A DNA stretch of 64,000 nt from Streptomonospora nanhaiensis (GTDB taxonomy: Bacteria > Actinomycetota > Actinomycetes > Streptosporangiales > Streptosporangiaceae): the NCBI RefSeq assembly GCF_026642255.1, contig NZ_CP113264.1, positions 5,208,001 to 5,272,000 on the forward strand, in the 5' to 3' direction. The translations under genes and the position numbers were made by a program. Below, piece after piece: positions 8,131-15,737 of this stretch. Below the pieces are notes generated by a model, which was given only the letters and a program-made list of their open reading frames with translations, was not told where the DNA came from and searched no databases. The first letter of the stretch is position 1. Every line of letters begins with the position of its first letter.

Positions 8131-8233
8131 CGGTGGACGGCCCGGGTCCGCCTCCGGTTCACCCCCGCCTGTTACCCTCCCGCGGTCGGGGTGGCGGCAC
8201 CGCCCCCCGCTCCCCCGGTGAGAGGATGCCTCC

Positions 8234-9538
8234 ATGCCCCCGTCCGTGAACCGCGACGCCCGGCCCGGTCCCCCGGACCGCCCGGCCCGACGCCGCGTGG
8301 CCTCCACCGCCACGCTCGTCCTCGCGGCGTCGGCCCTGGTGGCGGCGCCCGCCGCCGCGGCGGAGTCGCCGTCCGTCCCCGGGCCGCCCGGCCCGCACCA
8401 GGTCAGGTTCGCGACGTTCAACACCGCCCTCGAGCGCCCCGAGCAGGGTGCGCTCGCGGCCGAGCTCGCCACCCCGGACAGCGAGCAGGCCCGCAACGTC
8501 GCGGAGATCATCCAGCACGTGCGGCCCGACGTGCTCCTCGTCAACGAGTTCGACCACGACGAGGAGGGCGAGGGCGCCCGCCTGTTCCAGGACAACTACC
8601 TCTCCGTCGGCCAGAACGACGCCGAGGCCATCGACTACCCGTACGTGTACACCGCCCCGGTCAACACGGGCGTGCCCTCCGGCACGGACCTCGACGGGGA
8701 CGGCCGGGCGGTGACGGAGCCCGGGACCCCCGGCTATGCCGAGGACGCGTTCGGCTACGGCGCCTTCCCCGGACAGTACGGGATGGTCGTGTACTCGATG
8801 TACCCGATCGTCACCGAGCGGGTGCGCACCTTCCAGACCTTCCGCTGGGCGGACATGCCGGACGCGCTGCTGCCCACCGACCCGGCGACCGGCGCGCCCT
8901 ACTACTCCGACGAGGCGCTGGAGGTCCTCCGCCTCTCGTCCAAGAGCCACTGGGACATCCCGGTCGACACGGGGAGGGGGCGCCCGATCCACCTCCTGGC
9001 CAGCCACCCCACGCCGCCGGCCTTCGACGGGCCCGAGAGGCGCAACGTCCTGCGCAACCACGACGAGATCCGCTTCTGGGCCGACTACGTCACCCCGCGC
9101 GCGGGCTCCTACATCTACGACGACGAGGGCCGGCGCGGCGGCCTGCCGGTCGGCGCCCCCTTCGTCGTCGCGGGCGACCTGAACGCCGATCCCGACGACG
9201 GGACCAGCCACCCCGGCGCGATCGCCCGCCTCCTGGAGCACCCGGGGATCACCGACCCCCGCCCCGCCAGCCAGGGCGGCAGGGGCGCCGCCCAGCGCCA
9301 GGGCGGCGCCAACGAGGGCCACGCGGGCGACCCCGGCCTCGACAGCGCCGACTTCACGGACGAGCCGGGGCCGGGGAACCTGCGCGTGGACTACGTGCTG
9401 CCCTCCCGGATCGTCCCGGTCCGCGGGTCGGGGGTGTTCTGGCCGACCGTGGACGACAGCCTCTTCCGCCTGACCGGCGACTACCCGTTCCCGAGCTCCG
9501 ACCACCGCCTGGTCTGGGTGGACCTGCTCCGTCCCTGA
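8234..9538 (+). CDS. Secreted endonuclease/exonuclease/phosphatase (EEP) family protein
   Basis: 434 residues. The N-terminus is a signal peptide: RPARRR followed by the hydrophobic stretch VASTATLVLAASALVAAP, with a likely AAA-type cleavage near residue 43. The rest is an EEP (DNase I-like) metallo-hydrolase domain: VRFATFNTAL, PDVLLVNEFDHD (metal-binding Glu), the strand-turn GDLNADPDDG near 313, and a terminal SSDHRLVWVDL containing the catalytic Asp-His. Extracellular relatives include nucleases, phosphatases and sphingomyelinase-like enzymes; the substrate cannot be assigned. It is transcribed alone, with a hairpin 5 bases past the stop. A long insert (residues about 60-260) between the first motifs includes the repeated DGD-type acidic loops. 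Confidence 0.85.
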   Translation: MPPSVNRDARPGPPDRPARRRVASTATLVLAASALVAAPAAAAESPSVPGPPGPHQVRFATFNTALERPEQGALAAELATPDSEQARNVAEIIQHVRPDVLLVNEFDHDEEGEGARLFQDNYLSVGQNDAEAIDYPYVYTAPVNTGVPSGTDLDGDGRAVTEPGTPGYAEDAFGYGAFPGQYGMVVYSMYPIVTERVRTFQTFRWADMPDALLPTDPATGAPYYSDEALEVLRLSSKSHWDIPVDTGRGRPIHLLASHPTPPAFDGPERRNVLRNHDEIRFWADYVTPRAGSYIYDDEGRRGGLPVGAPFVVAGDLNADPDDGTSHPGAIARLLEHPGITDPRPASQGGRGAAQRQGGANEGHAGDPGLDSADFTDEPGPGNLRVDYVLPSRIVPVRGSGVFWPTVDDSLFRLTGDYPFPSSDHRLVWVDLLRP

Positions 9539-9542
9539 GCCG

Positions 9543-9570
9543 CCGCCCCGGGCGCGGGCGTCCGGGGCGG
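9543..9570. terminator. Bidirectional hairpin between convergent genes
   Basis: Perfect 9-base arms at 9543-9551 and 9562-9570 with a 10-base loop, between the stop of the EEP gene (+) and the stop of the chorismate mutase gene (-). It probably serves both. Confidence 0.6.
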
Positions 9571-9584
9571 GCGGCCGCGCCCGC

Positions 9585-9935
9585 TCACGCCCGGGTGGAG
9601 TCCGCCCTCCGGGCCCCCGCCTCCTCCTCGGCCGCGGAGAGCCCGGCGCTGATGACGCTGTCCATGATCTCGGCGATCCGGTCGGGGCCCAGTCGCGGGG
9701 CGTGGCGGGCCATCCGCTCGACCAGCGCCCGCTCACGGCCCATGTCGCGGCCGGCGAAGTACCCGACCGGCTTGAGCCTCTGCACCTGGGCGGCGACCAG
9801 CGCCCGCCGTTCGAGGAGCGCGGCCAGCTCGGCGTCCAGGCGGTCGATGCGCCCGCGCAGGAGGGCGATCTGCTCCTCCGGCGCGGTCGGGGGGACGGCG
9901 GGCGCGGGCTCGGGGGTGGCGGACGGGTGGTTCAC
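9585..9935 (-). CDS. Chorismate mutase, AroQ type
   Basis: 116 residues. The helix-rich AroQ fold is shown by IALLRGRIDRLDAELAALLERRALVAAQVQRLKPVG, with active-site Arg/Lys positions in LRGRID and QRLK, then GRERALVERM and IAEIMDSVISAGL. It catalyses chorismate to prephenate, the first step towards Phe and Tyr. The start chosen is the GTG at 9935 because GGAGG lies 6 bases upstream. An ATG at 10010 would add 25 residues with no visible ribosome site and no similarity to the fold. The gene stands apart from the aroB-aroK-aroC genes 48 kb away. A terminator-like hairpin lies about 110 bases upstream in the leader. Confidence 0.87.
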   Translation of the reverse strand: MNHPSATPEPAPAVPPTAPEEQIALLRGRIDRLDAELAALLERRALVAAQVQRLKPVGYFAGRDMGRERALVERMARHAPRLGPDRIAEIMDSVISAGLSAAEEEAGARRADSTRA

Positions 9936-10033
9936 GGTGGCCTCCGACGGGATGCGTCCACGGACGCGGGTGCGGTGCGGCCGTACGTCCCGCGGGAACG
10001 GGTGTGACACGTGCGGGGGCGTCGGCCGCCTGG

Positions 10034-10155
10034 AAAACGAAAGAGCACCGGGGCTCCCGCCCGGGTGCTCTGCTGCCGACGTTCCCTGTTCCGCCTACGT
10101 GGAAGCGGCCGACGGGCTCGTCGGCCTGCTAAACACGTGCATGCGGTGGGTCACG
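10034..10155 (-). ncRNA. Candidate small RNA or attenuated leader
   Basis: In the 311-base gap upstream of the chorismate mutase gene, the minus strand shows a TAGGAT -10-like hexamer (10162-10167). About 60 bases further is a perfect GC hairpin (8-base arms around AGCC), then a second hairpin directly followed by TTTCGTTTT, a strong intrinsic terminator. No open frame fits. This could be a discrete RNA of about 120 nt, or a leader that terminates before the chorismate mutase gene. No -35 is obvious and no known RNA family was recognised. Confidence 0.4.
10043..10070 (-). terminator. Intrinsic terminator with U-rich tail
   Basis: GAGCACC arms with a GC extension form a hairpin at 10043-10070 (one bulge), followed on the minus strand by TTTCGTTTT. 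It is one of the few hairpins in the window with a U-tract. It ends the candidate small RNA, upstream of the chorismate mutase start. Confidence 0.7.
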
Positions 10156-10189
10156 GGCGCCATCCTACCGTGTCCGTCCCGCGCACGGG

Positions 10190-10225
10190 CGAGGGCGGCC
10201 CGTACCGGGGTACGGACCGCCCTCG
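10190..10225 (-). terminator. Terminator hairpin after hotdog thioesterase gene
   Basis: 16-base arms with one mismatch (10190-10205 and 10210-10225), 4-base loop, 22 bases past the stop codon of the thioesterase gene. No U-tract. Confidence 0.6.
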
Positions 10226-10246
10226 GAGCTGTGTCCCGCGCGCCGG

Positions 10247-10903
10247 TCAGGGCACCTCGACGCGCACCATGAGGGCGGTCGCCTCGGCCGTGACCTCGCC
10301 GTTGACGCGGATCTCACCGGTGACGTACACCTTGCGCCGCTCGGTGCCGGTCACCCGCGCGACGACCTCCAGGGGCGTGAAGAGCGGCGTGGGCCTGCGG
10401 TAGTCGACCTCCAGCCTGGCGGTGAGGCCGGGAGAGGTCGCGAGCGAGGAAGCGGAGCCGACGGCCTGGTCCAGCATGGCGGCGATCCAGCCGCCGTGGA
10501 CCAGTCCGGGCGGGCCCTGGTAGACGGTGTTGAGGGTGACCTCGCCGCGCACCCCCTCCTCGGTCGCGTCCAGGAACAGCGGCGGGGCCGCGGGGTTGGT
10601 GTCACCGGACACCACGTTGGTGATGGTCCCGTACTCGGTGTCGCCGCCGGGCAGCTCGCGCAGGACCATGGTGCCGATCTGTCTGCGGGCCACGTTGAGC
10701 CTGTCGGTGAGGCCCTCCACGGTCGCCGCGGCCTCGGCGAGGGTGTCGCCGTCGACCTCGGTGTTGGCGACGGCGTCGATGAGGTCGTGGACACGCGCCA
10801 CCAGGGAGCGCAGCTCGGAGGGGATCTCGGCCTGCTCGACCACGGGGAGGCCGAAGGCCCGGGGGTCCGGCCGCTCGGTCGCCGGCTGCGTGTTGACCGT
10901 CAT
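10247..10903 (-). CDS. PaaI-type hotdog-fold thioesterase family protein
   Basis: 218 residues. The C-terminal half is a hotdog domain: VYQGPPGLVHGGWIAAMLDQAVG with the typical VHGG turn and catalytic acidic position, then LTARLEVDYRRPTPLFTPLEVVARVTGTERRKVYVTGEIRVNGEVTAEATALMVRV. PaaI/4HBT proteins hydrolyse acyl-CoA thioesters. About 80 residues of helical sequence precede the domain (ELRSLVARVHDLIDAVANTEVDGDTLAEAAATVEGLTDRLNVARRQ), a common extension in actinobacterial members. The gene stands alone between two terminators. A 19-bp imperfect palindrome overlaps its likely -10 (TAGGAT), so a repressor may control it. Substrate unknown, probably a fatty or aromatic acyl-CoA. Confidence 0.85.
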   Translation of the reverse strand: MTVNTQPATERPDPRAFGLPVVEQAEIPSELRSLVARVHDLIDAVANTEVDGDTLAEAAATVEGLTDRLNVARRQIGTMVLRELPGGDTEYGTITNVVSGDTNPAAPPLFLDATEEGVRGEVTLNTVYQGPPGLVHGGWIAAMLDQAVGSASSLATSPGLTARLEVDYRRPTPLFTPLEVVARVTGTERRKVYVTGEIRVNGEVTAEATALMVRVEVP

Positions 10904-10959
10904 GTGTTCCTCGTGGGGTCGGTGGGTGCGCGGGTGGAGGGGGCACCGATGTCGAACCG

Positions 10960-10978
10960 AATCCTACTCGGTAGTATT
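10960..10978 (-). promoter_or_regulatory. Promoter-overlapping palindrome upstream of thioesterase gene
   Basis: The bases AATCCTAC-TCG-GTAGTATT form an imperfect 19-bp dyad (8-base arms, one mismatch). On the minus strand it contains TAGGAT, a good actinobacterial -10, about 57 bases ahead of the start codon. Dyads of this size over a promoter are typical operators for TetR- or MarR-type repressors of acyl-CoA metabolism. The regulator is not in the window; the role is inference. Confidence 0.5.
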
Positions 10979-11003
10979 CCGGCCGCACCCCCGTCGGCCG
11001 TGC

Positions 11004-11035
11004 GCTCCCCGTCACACCGCACCGGGACGGGGAGC
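11004..11035 (-). terminator. Terminator hairpin after GNAT gene
   Basis: Perfect 10-base arms (11004-11013, 11026-11035) with a 12-base loop, 13 bases past the GNAT stop codon. Confidence 0.6.
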
Positions 11036-11047
11036 ACCCTCGCGTCG

Positions 11048-11485
11048 TCAGGCCAGGTCGCGCACCATGTGCAGGTGGGGGATCCCGGCGTCCAGGAACT
11101 CGTCGCCGTGGGCCGTGTAGCCGAGCCGCGCGTAGAAGCCCAGCGCGTGGGTCTGCGCGTGCAGCTCCACCCGGACGAACCCGCGTTCGCGCGCCCGCTC
11201 CTCCGCCGCCCTGACCAGGGCGGCCCCGGTTCCGTTCCCCCGCCCCTTGGGCAGCACGGCCAGCCTCCCCAGGAGGCCCGTGCCGTCGCCCTGGTCCACC
11301 AGCCTGACGGTGCCGACGGGGACCCCGTCGGCCAGCGCGAGGAGGTGGACGGCGGCGGTGTCGCGCTCGTCCCACTCCTCCTCGACGGGAACCTGCTGCT
11401 CGGAGACGAACACGGCGCCCCGGATGACGAACACGGCGGCACGGTCGCGCTCGTCCCGTGCCAGTCGGATCTCGGTCGTAGTCAT
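11048..11485 (-). CDS. GNAT family N-acetyltransferase, ElaA-like
   Basis: 145 residues, a single GNAT domain. IRGAVFVSEQQVPVEEEWDERDTAAVHLLA is the ElaA/YjdJ-like N-terminal segment. GTVRLVDQGDGTGLLGRLAVLPKGRGNGTGAALVRAAEERARERG contains the acetyl-CoA pyrophosphate loop (R/Q-x-x-G-x-G/A: KGRGNGTG). VELHAQTHALGFYARLGYTAHGDEFLDAGIPHLHMVRDL is the typical C-terminal half. It transfers acetyl from acetyl-CoA to an unknown amine. A TAACCT hexamer lies about 5 bases before the ATG, so the transcript may be nearly leaderless. Divergent from the AraC gene by 53 bases. Confidence 0.88.
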   Translation of the reverse strand: MTTTEIRLARDERDRAAVFVIRGAVFVSEQQVPVEEEWDERDTAAVHLLALADGVPVGTVRLVDQGDGTGLLGRLAVLPKGRGNGTGAALVRAAEERARERGFVRVELHAQTHALGFYARLGYTAHGDEFLDAGIPHLHMVRDLA

Positions 11486-11538
11486 CCCCGAAGGTTAGCC
11501 CCGGGCCCGGCCCGCCCTGCCGGGAGGCCCCCTAACCT

Positions 11539-12402
11539 GTGGGTATGGGCATGCCCAGCACCACACATCCCGGCATGGACGACCCGGGCACGGAGAGCGC
11601 GCGCTACTGGCGCTTCTCCGGACTGCCCGGTACCGAACTCCTCACCGCGCGCTTCGTCACCACCACGTTCACCCGGCACACCCACCCCACCTACACCATC
11701 GGGGTGATCACCGGCGGCATCGAGGAGTACTCCCACTCACGCGGCAAGGCGCGCGTGGGCCCCGGCGGCCTGGCGGTGGTCGGCCCCGGGGAGGTGCACA
11801 CCGGCCACGCCGGCGTCCCCGAGGGCTGGGGGTACCGGGTGTTCTACCCGTCCCCCGAGGTCATGGTGGACATCGCCCGCGAACTGGGGATGCGCGGCAC
11901 CCCCGGGTTCACGGAGTCGGGCATCCACGCGCCCGAGGCCGCCCGTGTCCTGGCCTCCGCCCACGTGGCGGCCGAGCACGGCGACCGCCTGACGTCCTCG
12001 GCCCTCGTCCGGCGGGGCCTGGGCATGCTGCTGCGCTCCCACGGCCGTGAACGGGCCGCCGATCCCGTCCCGCACGCCGCGCGCCCCGAGGTGGCACGGG
12101 CCAGGGAGGTCCTCTCCTCCCGCCTGCTCGACCCGCCGACCCTGGACGAGCTCGCCGCCCAGCTGGGGATCGGGCCGTTCTCCCTGTCCCGCGCCTTCCG
12201 GGCCGCGTACGGGCTGCCCCCGCACGCCTACCTCAACCAGGTGCGGGTGGACCGGGCCAGGCAGCTCCTCCTCGCCGGCCGCCGGGCGGCCGAGGTGGCG
12301 GCCGAGGTCGGTTTCGCCGACCAGGCCCACCTGACGCGCCACTTCAAGCGCCACCTGGGCGTGCCGCCCGGCGCCTACCAGCGCGCCCTGCTCGCCCCCT
12401 GA
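11539..12402 (+). CDS. AraC family transcriptional regulator
   Basis: About 287 residues. The N-terminal half is a cupin-like sensor domain (HTHPTYTIGVITGGIEEYSHSRGKARVGPGGLAVVGPGEVHTGHA). The C-terminal half is the two-HTH AraC domain: LDELAAQLGIGPFSLSRAFRAAYGLPPHAYLNQVRVDRARQLLLAGRRAAEVAAEVGFADQAHLTRHFKRHLGVPPGAYQRA. Start choice: GTG at 11539 has GGGAGG 11 bases upstream; ATGs at 11545 and 11551 are alternatives. It lies directly upstream of azlC-azlD on the same strand, and this AraC plus AzlCD order is frequent, so it probably controls that exporter. The inducer is unknown; a branched-chain amino acid is a guess. Confidence 0.9.
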   Translation: MGMGMPSTTHPGMDDPGTESARYWRFSGLPGTELLTARFVTTTFTRHTHPTYTIGVITGGIEEYSHSRGKARVGPGGLAVVGPGEVHTGHAGVPEGWGYRVFYPSPEVMVDIARELGMRGTPGFTESGIHAPEAARVLASAHVAAEHGDRLTSSALVRRGLGMLLRSHGRERAADPVPHAARPEVARAREVLSSRLLDPPTLDELAAQLGIGPFSLSRAFRAAYGLPPHAYLNQVRVDRARQLLLAGRRAAEVAAEVGFADQAHLTRHFKRHLGVPPGAYQRALLAP

Positions 12403-12419
12403 CCTGCGGCTCCGCCGCC

Positions 12420-12443
12420 CGCCCTCCGGCGCTCCGGAGGGCG
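12420..12443 (+). terminator. Terminator hairpin after araC-type gene
   Basis: Arms gccctccg and cggagggc, slightly extendable, 18 bases past the AraC stop. If it works, azlC is transcribed from its own promoter. Confidence 0.5.
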
Positions 12444-12672
12444 GTGGACCCGACCGGCCCCTCGCCCCGGTCCCTCCGTCCGCGCCCCGGGCCGCCCGCC
12501 GCCCCGGCGGGGCCCGAACGCCGATGCCCGCGCCCCTCCCGTCGACCCTGTGCCCCCTCCCCGGCCCCGCGCCACCTCTGCCCCGGACCCTCGCGGCCCG
12601 CGACCGCGGGGGCGCTCCTCGCGGGCAAGAACGTTCAAGACGGCGCGCGCCCGCCCCCCTAGCGTGGGCGCC

Positions 12673-13428
12673 GTGAAATCCTTCTCTCTCCGCTCGTACC
12701 TCCGCTCGGCGGCGGTACGCGACAGCATGGGGATCGGCGTGGCCGTGGGCGCCGCCGGTCTCGCGTTCGGGACCGCGGCGGTGGCCGCGGGCCTCTCACC
12801 CGCCCAGTCCGTGTTCATGAGCCTGTTCATGTTCACGGGAGCCTCGCAGTTCGCCCTGGTCGGGGTGGTCGCGGGCGGCGGAAGCCTGGTCGCCGGGGCG
12901 GCGGGCGCGCTGCTCCTCGGCGCCCGCAACACGCTGTACGGACTGCGTCTGGCCGACGTCCTCGGATGGCGGGGCGCGCGCCGCGCCCTGGCCGCGCACG
13001 GGGTGATCGACGAGACCACCGCGGTCACACTGGCCCAGCCGGACCGGGAGTCGGCGCGCACCGCGTTCGCCACGACCTACGCGGTGCTGGGCTCCTTCTG
13101 GGTGGTGACCACCCTGGTGGGGGCGCTGGCGACGGAGCGCGTGAGCGACATCGGCGCGTTCGGCCTCGACGCGGTGGGCCCGGCGATCTTCCTCGCGCTG
13201 CTGTGGCCCCGTCTCCGCGAGGGCGGGGGCCGGAACTGGCTGATCGCCGGCGCCGGAGCCGGGCTGGCCCTGGCCGCCACCCCGCTGCTCCCCGCCGGGG
13301 TACCGGTGCTGCTGGCCGCCTCGGCCGCACTGATCGCGCTCGCGGGCCCCTCCGCCGACCCGCCCGCCCCGACGGCCGCGGAGCCCGCGTCCGGCTCCGG
13401 ACCCGCCTCGGGGGAGGCCCGCCCATGA
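12673..13428 (+). CDS. azlC: AzlC family branched-chain amino acid exporter subunit
   Basis: 251 residues with 7-8 hydrophobic segments. The family signature DSMGIGVAVGAAGLAFGTAAVAAGLSPAQSVFMSLFMFTGASQFALVGV is at the N-terminus, followed by GALLLGARNTLYGLRLADVLG. AzlC is the large subunit of the AzlCD (YgaZH-like) exporter of branched-chain amino acids. The GTG start at 12673 was chosen because family similarity begins there; the open frame extends 41 codons upstream with low-complexity sequence. A TAGCGT hexamer at 12661-12666 lies 6 bases before the GTG, so the mRNA may be leaderless. The stop overlaps azlD by 4 bases. Confidence 0.9.
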   Translation: MKSFSLRSYLRSAAVRDSMGIGVAVGAAGLAFGTAAVAAGLSPAQSVFMSLFMFTGASQFALVGVVAGGGSLVAGAAGALLLGARNTLYGLRLADVLGWRGARRALAAHGVIDETTAVTLAQPDRESARTAFATTYAVLGSFWVVTTLVGALATERVSDIGAFGLDAVGPAIFLALLWPRLREGGGRNWLIAGAGAGLALAATPLLPAGVPVLLAASAALIALAGPSADPPAPTAAEPASGSGPASGEARP

Positions 13429-13739
13429 CCCTGTGGATCGCGCTCGTCGCCACCGCCGCCGGCTGCTACCTGCTCAAGTACGCGGGTCTGGCCGCTCCGC
13501 GGCGGCTCCTCGACAACCCGTGGCTGCGGCGGTTCGCGACCGCCGTCCCCCTCGCCCTGCTGGCCGCGCTGATCGCGGTGGAGGCGCTCCGCGGCGAGGG
13601 CCAGTCCCTGGCCTGGGACACCGCACGGATGGGCGGTCTGGGCGCCGCCGTCCTCGCCCTCGTCCTGAAGGCGCCGTTCCTCGTCGTGATCGTCGCGGCC
13701 GCGGCCGCCACGGCCGGCCTGCGCGCGCTGGGGCTCTGA
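13425..13739 (+). CDS. azlD: AzlD family branched-chain amino acid exporter subunit
   Basis: 104 residues with three to four membrane segments: LWIALVATAAGCYLLKYAGL, FATAVPLALLAALIAVEAL, GLGAAVLALVLKAPFLVVIVAAAAATAGL. This is the size and layout of AzlD, the small partner of AzlC. The ATG overlaps the azlC stop (ATGA), indicating coupled translation and equal expression. Both products would sit in the cytoplasmic membrane as one exporter complex. Homology to the short family is shown by the conserved KYAG-L-P pattern near the start. Confidence 0.88.
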   Translation: MTLWIALVATAAGCYLLKYAGLAAPRRLLDNPWLRRFATAVPLALLAALIAVEALRGEGQSLAWDTARMGGLGAAVLALVLKAPFLVVIVAAAAATAGLRALGL

Positions 13740-13975
13740 GGCGCCGGGCCGGGGGGCGCTCCCCGGCCCGGCCTCCGCCGCCCCGCCGCCGCGGCCCGGC
13801 CACCGCTCCGCGCCCGGGCCCTCCCCCACCGCCGGAACGGGCCCGCACCACCGCCTCCCGCCTCCGCGCCCGTCCTTGACCGTCCCGTGACCGCCTGTCA
13901 GAGTCGGCCGCATGCGCCCGGCCGATCCCGGGCGCGCCGAGTGGACCTTGCGACGATGGAAGGGATCCCACCCCC

Positions 13976-15658
13976 ATGGCCACAGCCGCCGACCGCACCC
14001 CACCACCCACCGACACCGCCGCTCACGCGGTGGTGGAGGTCCTCGCCTCCGCCGGGGTCAGACGGTGCTACACCGTCCCCGGGGAGAGCTTCCTCGAACT
14101 CGCCGACGCCGTCGACCAGCACCCCCTGATGCGGCTGGTGTCGACCCGGCACGAGAACGGCGCCGGGTTCATGGCGGAGGCCGAGGCCAAGCTGACCGGG
14201 ACACCGGCCGTGGCCGCGGCCACCCGGGGGCCCGGGGCGTCCAACCTGGCGGTGGGCGTGCACACCGCGATGCAGGACTCCACGCCGATGATCGTGTTCC
14301 TGGGGCAGGCGGAGACCGACCGGCTGGGCCGGGAGGCCTTCCAGGAGGTGGACCTCACCGCGTTCTACGCCCCCATCACCAAGTGGGCGACCACCGTGCA
14401 CAGGGCCGACCGGCTCGCGGAGGTGACCGCCAGGGCGGTCCGCGTCGCCACCACCGGCCGTCCGGGGCCGGTGGCGATCGCGGTGCCCGGCGACCTGTTC
14501 GGCCACCGGGTGGGACCGCAGGATCCGCCGCGCCCGCACGTGGTCCCCCGCCCTCCCCTGGGCGGGGAGGCCCGTGACCGGCTGGCCACCTGGCTGACCC
14601 GGGCGGTCCGGCCGGTGATCGTCGCGGGCGGGGGCGCCCGCGCGGCCCGGGAGGACCTGGTCCGGGTGGCCGAGCGCTTCGGCGCCGGGGTGTACGCCTC
14701 GTGGCGGCGCCAGGACGTGTTCCCCAACGACCACCCGCTCTACCTCGGCCACCTGGGACTGGGGTGCCCCAAGCCCGTGCTCAACGCCCTGTCGGAGGCG
14801 GACGCGGTGCTGGTGGTCGGCTGCCGGATGAGCGAGACCACCACGCAGGGGTACCGGCTGCCCGATCCGGCGAGGGCACGGATCGCGCAGATCGACATCG
14901 ACCCCGGCCAGGTGGGCGCCACCGCCGACCTGTGGTTCGGTGCGGTGGCCGACGCCCGCGAGGCTCTGCGCGAGCTGGCCGGGTCCCCCGTGCAGGCTCC
15001 CTACCGCGACTGGAGCGCGGCCCGCCGGAGGTGGGTGGACAGCACGGTCCCGCCCGCCCACGCCGCGGACCACGCGGGCCGGGGCCTGCACCCGTGGGCG
15101 GTGGTCTCGGCCATGCGCGCGGCCCTGCCCGAGGACGCCCTGATCACGAACGACGCGGGCAACTTCGCGACGTTCCTGCACCGGGGCTGGTGGTTCCGGC
15201 ACCCCTCCACCCAGTTGGCGCCCACCAGCGGGGCCATGGGCTACGCCGTGCCGGCGGCGGTGGCGGCCAAGATCGCCGCTCCCGACCGGACCGTGGTGGC
15301 CGTGGCCGGCGACGGCGGCGCGCTGATGACCGGGCAGGAGCTGGAGACCGCGGTGCGGGAGGGCGCGGCCGTGACGGTGGTGGTGTTCCAGAACGGGCTC
15401 TACGGCACGATCGCCATGCACCAGGCCCGGGATCTGGGGCGCATCGCGGGGACGCGGATCAGCGGCCCGCTCGACCTGGCCGGGTACGCGCGGTCGCTGG
15501 GGGCGCGGGGCGCTACCGCCCACACCCGCGAGGAACTGGAGAAGGCGCTGGCAGAGGCGGTCGGCGCGGACCTTCCGACACTGGTCGACGTCCGGACCGA
15601 CCCGGAGGTGATCAGCCCGACCGCGACCCTGGCCGGCCTGTTGGCCGGGGACCGGTAG
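13976..15658 (+). CDS. Thiamine diphosphate-dependent enzyme, acetolactate synthase-like
   Basis: 560 residues in the usual three domains. The N-terminal Pyr domain carries the catalytic Glu in STRHENGAGFMAEAEAKLTG, with YTVPGESFLEL before it. The central domain has GRPGPVAIAVPGDLFG and VIVAGGGARAAREDLV. The C-terminal PP domain carries the ThDP/Mg motif GDGGALMTGQELETAV-REGAAVTVVVFQN. It is close to large-subunit acetolactate synthases and related decarboxylases or carboligases, but no regulatory small subunit is adjacent. An anabolic IlvB is therefore less likely than a catabolic or specialised enzyme. Its place after azlC-azlD suggests a link with branched-chain metabolites. Substrate uncertain. 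Confidence 0.85.
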   Translation: MATAADRTPPPTDTAAHAVVEVLASAGVRRCYTVPGESFLELADAVDQHPLMRLVSTRHENGAGFMAEAEAKLTGTPAVAAATRGPGASNLAVGVHTAMQDSTPMIVFLGQAETDRLGREAFQEVDLTAFYAPITKWATTVHRADRLAEVTARAVRVATTGRPGPVAIAVPGDLFGHRVGPQDPPRPHVVPRPPLGGEARDRLATWLTRAVRPVIVAGGGARAAREDLVRVAERFGAGVYASWRRQDVFPNDHPLYLGHLGLGCPKPVLNALSEADAVLVVGCRMSETTTQGYRLPDPARARIAQIDIDPGQVGATADLWFGAVADAREALRELAGSPVQAPYRDWSAARRRWVDSTVPPAHAADHAGRGLHPWAVVSAMRAALPEDALITNDAGNFATFLHRGWWFRHPSTQLAPTSGAMGYAVPAAVAAKIAAPDRTVVAVAGDGGALMTGQELETAVREGAAVTVVVFQNGLYGTIAMHQARDLGRIAGTRISGPLDLAGYARSLGARGATAHTREELEKALAEAVGADLPTLVDVRTDPEVISPTATLAGLLAGDR

Positions 15659-15737
15659 CGGGTCCCCCGTCGCGCGGCGCGTCCGCGCGGCGGGGCGGCC
15701 GGTCCGCGTTCCGCCCGGACGCCGGAAGGCCCCGGTC

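Noticed and set aside
9936..10010. ATG start 25 codons upstream of the chosen chorismate mutase start
   Set aside because: No ribosome site, and the extra residues are not part of the AroQ fold; the internal GTG has GGAGG at ideal spacing.
12550..12672. 41-codon upstream extension of azlC
   Set aside because: Arg/Pro-rich low-complexity sequence with no similarity; the family N-terminus begins at the GTG at 12673.
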